Positions 21,027 to 33,100 of a DNA stretch of 64,000 nucleotides are shown in pieces. Both the position numbers and the translations under genes were made by a program. Within the stretch, counting starts at the first letter, position 1; each line of letters starts with the position of its first letter. Source of the DNA: Theristus sp. LFF4_11 (lineage: Eukaryota > Nematoda > Chromadorea > Monhysterida > Xyalidae); the NCBI GenBank assembly GCA_030248135.1, contig JASANC010005583.1, forward strand, positions 1 through 64,000, written 5' to 3'. The notes below the pieces were generated by a model. That model saw nothing but the letters and a program-made list of their open reading frames with translations. It did not search any database and was not told the origin of the DNA.

Positions 21027-24000
21027 TTAGGAGTCAAGCACAGACGTGATGAGCATGTTTGCCTGACGCAGCGTCGTTGCCTTCTTGCACGAGTAACTCG
21101 ACGGACATTTCAGCTTTTCGGTGACCGTCTCACGAATGAACTGCAGCTCGCGGTGGCAGCGCTTGCATTTTTCAAACCTGAACACAAGAAAAGAAAGCTG
21201 ACGCAGTGTTTGCCAGTTTGCCAGCCCACAGTGGTCCACAAGCAATCACATATTCAAGTGAACTGCGCTTCTCACCTGCGTTCAAGCTCATAGTTGTTTT
21301 AGTCTGGAGGGGTTGGGGCGACGATGTAAAGTAGCTGGAGCAAATTTCCGGGTACGTAAGCAGCTGACGAAATTTGGGGGTGGTAAAAATTTGAAGTAGA
21401 TAGGTTTATTCAAACCTGTCTGTTTTTCGCTGAATATTTAAAATACAAAATTTTAAATTGGAGAAGAATGAACGGGGATCGGATTTGGTTGGAATCAGAC
21501 ACTCCATTTCTGACTAAATTTGTTTTGTTTTGTTTCCAACTCGATCCCATTGGTTCTCCTTTCGTGGGCTTTCGAAAGTAAAAATGTTCAGATAAGCAGC
21601 TGCGTAAAAAATCAGGTAAGTAGTAGCTGAGACGAAAAACTCTAGTAAAGGTGACGCTGCGATTTCGCCGGAGCAACAGCATCGCTGCCGAATGAGCACC
21701 TTTCTTCTCGCATCACATCAACGCCGATCGACGGCACGTCCATGGTAGCACTTTTGATGATGTCGCCGAACGACGACACGACCACCCTGAGTGACGTGAG
21801 CGCCGTGTTCGCGTGCGTCTCGTGGCGACTGTCTAGTAGGCCGGTCAACTGAGGCAGCAATGTCGCACAGACGTCCAGCGTCCAGAGGTTACTGCAAGAA
21901 ACACGTCACGTTCGCAATGACGCCGACATTCATCTGCGAAACTGACACGCTAGCATTTAAATCTGACATGCTGATTGGCTGTATCGAGCTGTGTGCACCA
22001 ATCAGCGGTTGAGTTTGCCGTGCTACGAACATTCTCGGGTTGAGCAGGGTGAGCAGTTCGACGAGTGTGCTCGGTTCGTTCATTTGCGTGACCGTGTCGA
22101 GCGCCCGCTGGAGGCCGTGCCTCCGCCACACACGTCTGATCATGTCCACCGCAGCACAGCGGTGCTTCAACACGACCGCCACCGAGGTGCCGTCCCTGCC
22201 GCAGACACCGTCCAGACAGTCCACTTCCGTGACGCCGCCGCCGGCTGCTAACGCCGAAAACGAGCTGCTCGCTGGCAGCGGCTCAGCGGCGTGGTGCGCC
22301 TGCGACGACGAATGGCCGAACTGCGTTGTCTGCAACGATAATGCACGTTGTGAAAACACGTGAACACAACCAGTCGTTGCAGTTTCTGACAGTTTATTCC
22401 TTTGATAAGTTCTTGTTTTTGAATGACCACTGCAAAACGTAGTAACCTGTCCCCGTGTGCAAAAAGAATCGTACAATATTTTCACTGAAAACAGTCGCAC
22501 ATCGAGTGACACTACACATGAATTCTGTCAACATTACATTGCCAGGTGCTCTGTGATCGTGCCACGTTTTCATCTATACGGCATTTTACATAAAATTTGC
22601 ATTATTATTGGCAAATGCAAAGCGCACACACACAACCACAGCACAAGCGCAACATTTACGAGATGAGATATACGATTACGATTGTGATTACACATTACTG
22701 GTGGAAGCGGCATAGGAACAAGTGTGAGATGATACAGCCGGACTTGGCGGGACACGTTTGACACAGCTGAATCATTCACAATCTGTACAAGTACAACTAT
22801 TGTTCATTCCATTTTCTATGTTGTATGTTGTATTTTTTCTCCAGAAACAAAAATTATCTCCACGATAACAGATGTTTGCGTTTTAGTTCAGAAAAAACGC
22901 ATTTTCCCTCAAATAGTCAAACTAGTTGTACAAACTGGTTGAGGAAACTACGTTATGCAGCAGATCGCAATCAACATTCAACACAAGTTTTAGCACCTGT
23001 GCACTATTGCCCTTCTACTAAAAACGTTTTCACAAAAAATGTACGATGCCACGTTGCTGCATATTGACTGACAATTGTAGTTGCCTTTGCGCGTCGTCAA
23101 ACATCAACAAACTTCACAGCGTGAGAAGCCTCGCAAAAAATTTTAAACGTTGAATCACCAAACTACAATTTTTTGCCGGTACTTACTTTGTAGCCTCGTC
23201 CTACGAAGATACAAATGTTACATTCAAACGAAACAAACTTCACGCTTAAAACGAGTGCGCGGAAGCGCAACACAGAGAGCAAGAACATTGCCAACAATTC
23301 AATCAATATTTGACAATGTAAAAAGCGCAAGTTTTGATTGGAACATTTGCAACGAATCATTGGAGACAAAATTTCAACCATGAAATATCGACGTAACTGG
23401 CAAAGTGAGCACATTAACACGCAACAACACAACACACCTTGAAAATGTTGTAAATGATCAGTGTCGTCACGTCAGGCAACAGATGTTGTCAGAGTAGAGA
23501 ACTCACATGTGAACGTCGCATCATTGTTGTCGAGTTCGATGGGCAAGTGCACTGAGCGATGCAAGGAGTGACTGCGCCTGAGCGACTCGCCGCACAGCGT
23601 GCACTCGTGAACCCACTGTGGCAACTGCCAAAGTGACCAATTGCAATTGAACGTGCTCGATGGTGCTGGTGGTGGTGTGCTTGGCAAGCACTGTGGCTGC
23701 CACTGGCTGAACGAGTGCTGCACTCGAGCTTGCTGGCCACACCAAACATGCATGCAATCCGCAGTGCGTGCTCGCTTTGCCAGCACGTTTAGTAGCTGAG
23801 TGTGTGTGCCAGCTGGCAGCAGTTGAGTGATGATCCCGAACGGCACACGGCCACAAAACAAACGAACGAACGCTCTGCCGGGACACTGCAGGCGGATGCG
23901 CAGCAAGCGAGACAACGCAATACGAGCTGCTGCAGTCAGTGCCGTTGACAATGTCACAGCGCTGCCGTGCGTTCACCAGACACACGGCGCGAGGCGACAC

Positions 24001-24087
24001 GCAAAAAACACATGGAATAACGAAAAGTGGGTGTGGGGGGGGGCGGGGTGGGGGGGAGAGGGGGGGGGGGGGGGGGGGGGGGGGGGT

Positions 24088-24122
<35 letters not shown>

Positions 24123-27100
24123 TTTTTGGGGGGGGGGGGGGTGTATTATCTAAAAATGCGTGAGACGCATATAAAAGGAGGAATATGGCCTTGTGTAAGC
24201 AGTGAAAGACTTGGCTCGACAACGCTTTTCAAGTATCTGATGTGGTACACACGGATACAAGTACATAAGAGTCATATTTTTGCGCCGTTTATTTATGATT
24301 TCGGTTGCACATGGCAACCCTCGTACTTTGTATTGTAGACAAATGACCTTTCACATTTGCGGATTTCGGGCATTTAGCGACCACTAAAACTACTAAAATA
24401 ACAATCAGACTTTAGCTCGCTGACACTGGTTTGTTCAGGACAAATTGTATCGCAGAAGCATTGCGCAACGCAAGGTCTCCTGTGGCAAAGGCAATGACTC
24501 ACGGGACAGACGGTTTATCCTGCCACACTAGTTGAAGGTGACACCGGTAAAAAAGGTGAAAATCAACGGAAGACAACTCCTTTTTGTCACTGGTGCTGGT
24601 GTGTACACAGCGGTGCGTACGTTAACAACAACGAAAAAGCTACATGCAACAATGTTTTGCAATCTCTAATTTTTCTGTTTTTGCACAGAATTTACAGAAT
24701 TTCCCACATGGCGTGATTTTAGATTAAATCGAAGAGAACAATTAAAAAATAACTTCAAAGTTTTACGCTTTTCAGCAAAACGAAAACGAAAACGAAAACT
24801 TTCGGATTCGCTGCCCTCCGGGGATATAGCGACCGCAGGCCACCGAAACCGAAATCGGGCTAAGATCACTGGTGCCCCCAGGACAGAGCGGGGCTTAGAG
24901 GCTGCCCCCTCACATGCCGAGGGTATTGGTTCCACGGGATGGTGAGCCGTCCATTCCCCAATCCCACCGGAGTTTGGTACCTTCGGGTTTCCGGAATCGG
25001 TGGGGGGCGTGCTTCAAAAAACAAACAAACAAACGCGGCGCAAAAATATGACCCTTATGTACTTGTATCCGTGTGTACCACATCAGATACTTGAAAAGCG
25101 TTGTCGAGCCAAGTCTTTCACTGCTTACACAAGGCCATATTCCTCCTTTTATATGCGTCTCACGCATTTTTAGATAATATTCTGACTTTTACATAAGCCC
25201 CGAAGGTCGGACCAAAATCACAATTCGTTGGTCACACATTCTTCTAAACCCCGGACAACTCAGGTTTTTCATTTTTCGTTTTTAGGCCGATTTCTCCTAT
25301 GCCATTTCTACGGCCGATTCCCCAAAATCGTCACGATTCAGTACCTAGAATCGCTCACAAAAGAAAAACTGACCCAAAAGCCGTGATCGGCGTAATGAAT
25401 TACCATGGAAAACACCGTTTTCTTGTTTTTCATTTCTGGACCGGTTTCGCTAAATTCCACGGCCGATTCACCATAAATCGTCACGATTCAGTATCTAGAG
25501 TTGCTCATACAAGAAAACTAACCCAAAATCCGTGATCAGCACATTGAATTACCCTGGAAAAACCGTTTTCTCGTTTTTCATTTCTGGACCGATTTCGCCA
25601 ATTTCCACGGCCGATTCGCCCGAAATCGTCACGATTCAGTATCTAAAGTTGCTCACGTAAGAAAACTAACCCAAAATTTGTGATCAGCGGATTGAATTAC
25701 CCTGGAAAACACCCTTTTCTTGTTTTTCGTTCCTGGACCAATTTCGCCAACTTCCACGGCCGATTCGCCCGAAATCGTCACGATTCAGCATCTAGAGTTG
25801 CTCACGTAAGAAAACTAACCCAAAATTCGTGATCAGCGCATTGAATTACCCTGGAAAACACCCTTTTCTTGTTTTTCGTTTCTGGACCGATTTCGCCAAC
25901 TTCCACGGCCGATTCGCCCGAAATCGTCACGATTCAGCATCTAGAGTTGCTCACGTAAGAAAACTAACCCAAAATCCGTGATCAGCGCATTGAATTACCC
26001 TGGAAAACACGCTTTTCTTGTTTTTCGTTTCTGGACCGATTTCGCCAACTTCCACGCCCGATTCGCCCGAAATCGTCACGATTCAGCGTCTAGAGTTGCT
26101 CACGTAAGAAAACTAACCCAAAATCCGTGATCAGCACATTGAATTACCCTGGAAAAACCGTTTTCTCGTTTTTCGTTCCTGGACCAATTTCGCCAACTTC
26201 CACGGCCGATTCGCCCGAAATCGTCACGATTCAGCATCTAGAGTTGCTCACGTAAGAAAACTAACCCAAAATTCGTGATCAGCGCATTGAATTACCCTGG
26301 AAAACACCCTTTTCTTGTTTTTCGTTTCTGGACCGATTTCGCCAACTTCCACGGCCGATTCGCCCGAAATCGTCACGATTCAGCATCTAGAGTTGCTCAC
26401 GTAAGAAAACTAACCCAAAATCCGTGATCAGCGCATTGAATTACCCTGGAAAACACGCTTTTCTTGTTTTTCGTTTCTGGACCGATTTCGCCAACTTCCA
26501 CGCCCGATTCGCCCGAAATCGTCACGATTCAGCGTCTAGAGTTGCTCACGTAAGAAAACTAACCCAAAATTCGTGATCAGCGCATTGAATTACCCTGGAA
26601 AACACCCTTTTCTTGTTTTTCGTTTCTGGACCGATTTCGCCAACTTCCACGGCCGATTCGCCCGAAATCGTCACGATTCAGCATCTAGAGTTGCTCACGT
26701 AAGAAAACTAACCCAAAATTCGTGATCAGCGCATTGAATTACCCTGGAAAACACCCTTTTCTTGTTTTTCGTTTCTGGACCGATTTCGCCAATTTCCACG
26801 GCCGATTCGCCCGAAATCGTCACGATTCAGCATCTAGAGTTGCTCGCGTAAGAAAACTAACCCAAAATTCGTGATCAGCGCATTGAATTACCCTGGAAAA
26901 CACCCTTTTCATGTTTTTCGTTTCTGGACCGATTTCGCCAACTTCCACGGCCGATTCGCCCGAAATCGTCACGATTCAGCATCTAGAGTTGCTCACGTAA
27001 GAAAACTATCCCAAAATCCGTGATCAGCGTATTGAATTCCTACGGACTAAACATTTCTGCTATTTTTCGTAGCTCAGACAAAATTTGTAAGACTGAAAAA

Positions 27101-30100
27101 ATGATACCCAGTCAAAATGCTACGAATTTTCAAAAAATGCACAATTTTGACCCAAAAAATGCCCGGGCAAAAAATAAACAAAATTTTCAAAATCTACGGA
27201 TGAATTTACCCGAGGAAAAATTCTTGTTCAACTGTGAAAGTGTCCCAGCTAAAAATTGAAAGGGCGAACACTTAAAACCAGGTGACAACCCTGCCAACTT
27301 TCAAAAAAGCCCAATATTTACCCCAAAAAGGGGTCGGGGCAAAAAATTAACTCATTTTTCCAAATCTACGGATGAAATTACCCTAGGAAACATTTTTCTT
27401 CAACTGTGAAAGTGTCCCAGCTAAAAATTGAAAGGGCGAACACTTGAAACCCGGTGAAAACGCTGCGAACTTTCAAAAATGCCCAAATTTTTACCCAAAA
27501 AAGTGGTCGGGGCAAAAAATTAACCCATTTTTCCAAATCTACGGATGAAATTACCCCAGGAAACATTCTTGCTAGACTGTGAACGTGTCGCAGGTAAAAA
27601 CTGAAAGCGCGAACACATGTTGATTACATACCAGAAAAAAAAAAAAGAGATAGAAAAATAAGTAACACTGTTTTCAGAATAGGTTTTTCGTGTCTACAGC
27701 GTATGAAAAGTAGTCGGAAAAAAATTTTTTCGCGGCTCCAAGCACAACTTTGGGTGTTCGTTTCGTGTGCACAGAACCAAGTTTGTGGCTTATACTATGC
27801 TCGCTGGAGGAAGCGAGCAAATTTGAAAAACGCGCGCGAGAGGATAACGGCTCATATAATGCGTGATGCGCTGTCCGCTCGCTGACGCTCGCTCGCGCAT
27901 CCGCATGATTAGAAAACTTGAACACAAAAATTCAACAGATAAGTATTCGCAAATAAATGGATGAACCGCGTTGTCATGTACATAGATATTCAAAATCTGA
28001 TTTTCAAAACCTCAAATTCAACAACGTTACACTGAGCGTGTGGTGTGTTGAAAAAAACGAGCCAGTGGATGTGAATGAACACTGAACAATATGCGGTAAT
28101 GGACTCAGTGGGCATTACAACTGGTGAAAAGGTCACTGCGCAGTGGCAGTCGTGTATTTCAGTGGTAAACATACACGGATACACGTTGTCAAACAATAAA
28201 CCTGGGTTGTTTGTGGTGCACAGCAGAGCAGAGAACTGTGCACAAACAACAATATTGGCGCATTGTTGCAAACCTCAAACAAAACCGACACGATTGACAG
28301 TGTGACGAGCCAAAACACGGAGGCAATTTCAACAAGCAAAAACCCGCCAATGGACTCGCGTTGCGGTCGGGACATCGGGGCCGATCCACAGGGACACGCG
28401 AAAATCGTTCATGAAATAATCAAAACCGCATCGGAGCAGTCGGTCTGCAGTGAGCCAACGACATGATAAAAATGATACATCGCACACGCACGAAGCACAT
28501 GGCAAACGCAGCACACGACACGGCAAGCTTGTGCTTCGATTTCGGCCTGGCCTTCTCCTCGCAAGCATGCGATTAGCCGGACACGCTGCGCTCTTCAATG
28601 TGCAACACACAAACAACACGCACGCACCAGCCCCCCCCCTCTATTGCGGCTGGAATCAGTGGCAAGAATAACCACTGAGCAAATATGCAGGCAACATTAA
28701 TAACACGGCGGCTTGCTGTCGTGTTTCAAGCTTTTTGTACGTTTCAATCTTTGTACGTGTGCACGTACTAGCTGGCGTTTCCGTCCACCTGGAGAGCGCA
28801 TTAGCTTTCCGACCACAAAGCAACACTGGACGACTAATTACGGGTCGACTCTAAACGACGTCAGCCAGTGCTGTGGGCCTGCCTGGCACACGTCTGAAAA
28901 TTGCAAAACAACCCGAAAAAGCGGAATGCTTCTGCGGTTTATGAAAAAAAAAACTACAGCGGCAACCTGTCTCAAGCCCAGATTACAGTGGCGGCCAAAC
29001 GTTTGGAAACCCCCATGCGCACGTGCGTGTGGTGGTACATGCGTGTTTTTATTGTGCGTCTCTCCCCAACACATTGTTTTGTTTTTATGTATGAACACAA
29101 CAATTGCGTGTTCCAAAAATCAAAAATATTTGCTTATGTGCATAGTAATAACGCAAAAATGCGCGATCTGCAGCGGACGCAGGGGTTTCCAAACTTTTGG
29201 CCGCCACTGTATAACTTGTGTATTGTTTTGCAAACTACCGTGAACGACCACCGTTGACATCAGCGGCAACACATTCAGCTGCGCTTTGATGAGTGATTTT
29301 GTTTTATTCAAGCCAGAAACACCAGTGATGCGTGTTGCCGACCCCTTCGAGCGCATAAATGTTATGCATTTCGCACATCGGCCGACACAACCAGAAAGTG
29401 TTGAGATAATGGGCGAGAGACGAAAATGGACGGAAACGGACCCATGCACAGTACACCCTACCCCAGCAAGCGTCACATGTGCATTCAAAGCAAAGGCACT
29501 GCAGCTGGTCGCAGTACTGTGTGCACTGCCAGCTAATGCATGACGTATCGTTGATATTTACAGCAAAGTATCACTTCTCGTTGCCTCTCTTATTTTGATA
29601 CACAAGCCAACCAGAAACCACTGTGAGTGTGGCGCATTTATGTGCCCGACTTGCATGCTTGAATCGTACTAATACATCTTGTTATCTGCCCCTTCGTCAA
29701 GCTTTGCTAAAGCTCTTCATGACTCATGCATGCCGTCTGAATTCTTGTTTTTTACGACGAGCGAAAAAAACGACTGTCAAAGAATTGGTGGTGTTGTTTG
29801 CTTTGTGTCAAGTTGACGCATATTTTGCATGCATGAACAAATGCATCACAAATGCGCACCGATGGAAGAGAGGGAAACCGCGGTTAGATCATTGGCATTC
29901 ACGATTGAGCAGCACAACAGAATTTTGCGTGCACAACTGTAAACACAATTTATTGTCACCGAGTTCTTTGTCTTGTCTCTTTTTATGACCCGGTTCCGTG
30001 TCTCGTAATTTTTCTAAATACTGACCTTTACGATTCTTCCTACGATATTTTCTTTGTAATACAATAGTATACTCCACCTAAGTAAAGTTTAGTTTACCAT

Positions 30101-33100
30101 CATCTCATCAGAATGGGAAGCGAACCACATATCAAATGCATAACAACCAGTGAAGTGATGCACTAAAAGGGTAACCGAATAGATAACTAACTGCATACTT
30201 TAAAATTTTCAGTGTTCGCACAGCTCGTTCAAGCATAAAAACGTGAACGTAGAAAAAACAAAAAATCCAAAATGTTAAAGGTTCCGCACTGTCTGTTCAT
30301 GCTATACCAGCCCCGCTTTATTTTTTCGACGATGCACCCTATCCCTGTCTGTTTTGAAAAACGAAAAACACATTACCATGCGCACGTTTTGTTGGTATCA
30401 AGCACATTACGATTCTATAGATGTTTTTTGAACAAACTGAACAAACACAACCAAGTGGGCACTCCCGCAAGCACAGACGCTCCACAGACCATGAATACGA
30501 CCACCCACAAATCACACAGCGCGTAATTCGAGAAGAGTTGCAAAGCCGATAACCTTTCGATCTGCTCTTCTGCTCGATCGGCTTGTTACCAGTCACAAAA
30601 CAAACAAAACACCACAGAGCAGATCCATTGATTGTTAGAATGCAGATGGACAAGCGCACCATTTCATTTCTACCGTCTCCTTCCGTCGAACCCTCTCAGA
30701 AAGGCCACTGCTTTTTTGTTGATACTTAGAGCAGATAGAAAAGAAACAGTGCCCACGGAGAAGGGTGCGGTGACAGACGTCTTTTGCAGTATATTACGAA
30801 ACCGTGCCACTGTCAGTCGGTCGTTACCGTGCAGCGCTGAGCGCATGAAACGCGCACAAGCATCTGGGAGCGACAAAAATCAATGACACCCAGACACAGA
30901 CCACAGTACGGAGGTGCATGTGAGCACGCTAAACAAACAGCCGTCATGCGCGGGCAGCGGTTGTAGCACGCCTCTTACTGCGTCTTATATTGGACGATCC
31001 ATTTCCAGTAATAAACCATGTAGCCTGGCAAAAAAGCTGTTTTGTGAGTAATCGTTCATGGATAAAAACGTGCTTGCTCCATTGTTTCTGTTTTGAGATA
31101 CTACTTTTAACGTTTCGAGATAGCCGACTGAGAAAAATACTCACCGACACAGATACAAACAAGCACGGCCATTCAAGCAGCATTGCCGCGCCGCACACAA
31201 AAACACTTGACGTATCTATTTATTTTCTAATAATACAAGTAACGTTCTCTGGGCATTTGAGCATGTCAAGACGTCACTGTAGCTGCGCTGGTTTGCAGTG
31301 GAATGACGTGTCATGTCATCAGACAGCGATATCATTGACGCACCATCATTTTTTTCAAAAAATTTTGCGTCGGATTATAAAAAACTAAGTAGCCACAAAT
31401 AGCACTCACTTGCGTCGATAGAAACTGAGCAAATGACTAACCGCCATGAACTCAGCCGGGTCGATCAATTGCGCGAGACACGCGGAGGAAGAGGAAGAGA
31501 CGTGCGTGGACGGCGAATGCTCGTTGAACGGGGACGTGAGCGAGTGTTGGCACGATTGGCTCGGCGTCGACGCAGCGCTCACCGTGACCGCCGGGCGAAC
31601 GGCAGTGCCAGTGAGTGTGCTCGTGTCTGCCGGCGCAGCAACACGCGGCGTCGGTGACACCTTCTCGACTCGTTTGCCAGCGATCAGAGGCAGACTCGCT
31701 GCAGAGCCTGCAGCCGGCCGCTGAGGCTGCACGGTGGCCACTGTGCGCGCTCGCATGCCACCACGGGCGCCCGTGGCACGGCCTGATTGCAATATGCTCG
31801 TTTTGAAGTTGCCAATAACGCGTGCCACTTTGCTGTTCTCAATTCAGTTGAACACGTCCACACGAACACAATAACACACGGAAGCATAACACAATCGACA
31901 AACACCAACCAAGAGTGACCGATGTGTGCGGTTGGTGCGTTGTGTTGCGTGGTGTCTCCGTGGATGTTGAATGCGCCTTTGTTGCACGTCGTGTCACTTT
32001 TGGCGATGCGCGTCCCCTGGCGGCGTTTGGCGATGGCGACGCCAACGGGTCACTCATCGGGTGCACGATGAACGTCTGAAAATGCGAGGCACGCTTGGTC
32101 GGTCCCCTTATTAGCAGCAGCACAAGTCATTTAGACAACCCACGATTTTGCAATGCGACTTCATAAAACTGTTTTCCGGCTCAGCAAAACACTCTTTGAT
32201 TTTTTGATATTTTAGTCGTTCTACTGCACTTTCCATGTGAGAAAACAACCTAACCACCCACCCACCATGACCAGAGAAAAACAGCGCAACATGTCAAGTC
32301 ACCCGAGACAGAACAGTAAATCCATTTACGATCGACTAAACGATAATGGTTCCTGTTGTTATCGTCTGAATGTAGCACACAAACCAGCAAAACAACAAAC
32401 ATCGTGCCAGTCGTTATTGAGCTCAACAGCCGAAGCCGCCCATGTCGAAAAAACAAACAACGAACATCTGCTGAGAATTTCAAGTAATTTTAAACTGAAG
32501 CGGCTGCAGTGAGCGGACATACATACATTTTGACGTATCATGAACGTCTGCAGGTCCACAGTGACAGGTGCCTGCGAGGTGCCGACGCTTGCTGACGCAC
32601 TGCACTGCCCCTTTGGCAGTTTTGCCATTCGCCGTCGGTTGTTGTGAGCGCGTGCATTCCGCATGTTTGTAACAAAAACCTATTTTCACGTCGAAAAACT
32701 CCGCTCCCAATCGAGTCAAACGCACACTTCTCACTTTAACATTTTCCAATTCGGCTGATTGATGAAACTGCCAGCCCGTATTCTTTTTCGACGCTGCGTC
32801 CGGGAAAAATAGTTTCAAATGAATAGCGCAGCTGAGCGCGGCAACACCAACAAAGCACATAAAACTAATCACTTAATCCAATACGAATGGATGAGGTTTG
32901 TCACGCAATTTGTATGCCAAGGTGCCAGGCGCCAAGATAGAAAACCAACACTCGTTGCACGGTTTGCATAATGCCTAAGTTTGCACCTGTTGCATGCTCA
33001 GATGACATGCAAAACGGTTATTTGTCAAAAATATTTATCATTTGCGCAACAAATGTAAACAATAACATGTAAGCGCAATAACATGTTGCTTCAGAACAGC

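Larger units (their letters stand above)
22330..31404. other. Large intron region of katanin p80, repeat-filled
   Basis: Most of this 9 kb is non-coding and carries the long-inverted-repeat element, poly-G tracts, two satellites and a MITE listed separately. One possible linker exon ends at the GTGAGT donor near 23510. Its phase-0 frame (Ser/His/Cys-rich, ending MMRRSH) would join 22329, but its acceptor is unclear. About 22450-23450, 27650-28980 and 29210-31380 show no recognisable feature. Confidence 0.5.

Noticed and set aside
22457..22666. Small ORFs in 22400-23450
   Set aside because: Short, no conserved motifs, inside a katanin intron.
23521..24222. Long frame with poly-Pro and poly-Gly partners across 24025-24143
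   Set aside because: The length comes only from the G tract, which lacks stops in any frame.
24795..25015. GC-rich island considered as 5S rRNA, U snRNA or tRNA
   Set aside because: None of the conserved internal boxes or Sm sites of those RNAs could be matched by eye.
25260..27045. Regular repeats spaced about 149 bp, considered as CRISPR-like
   Set aside because: The whole unit is repeated with no unique spacers, and the genome is eukaryotic; it is a satellite.
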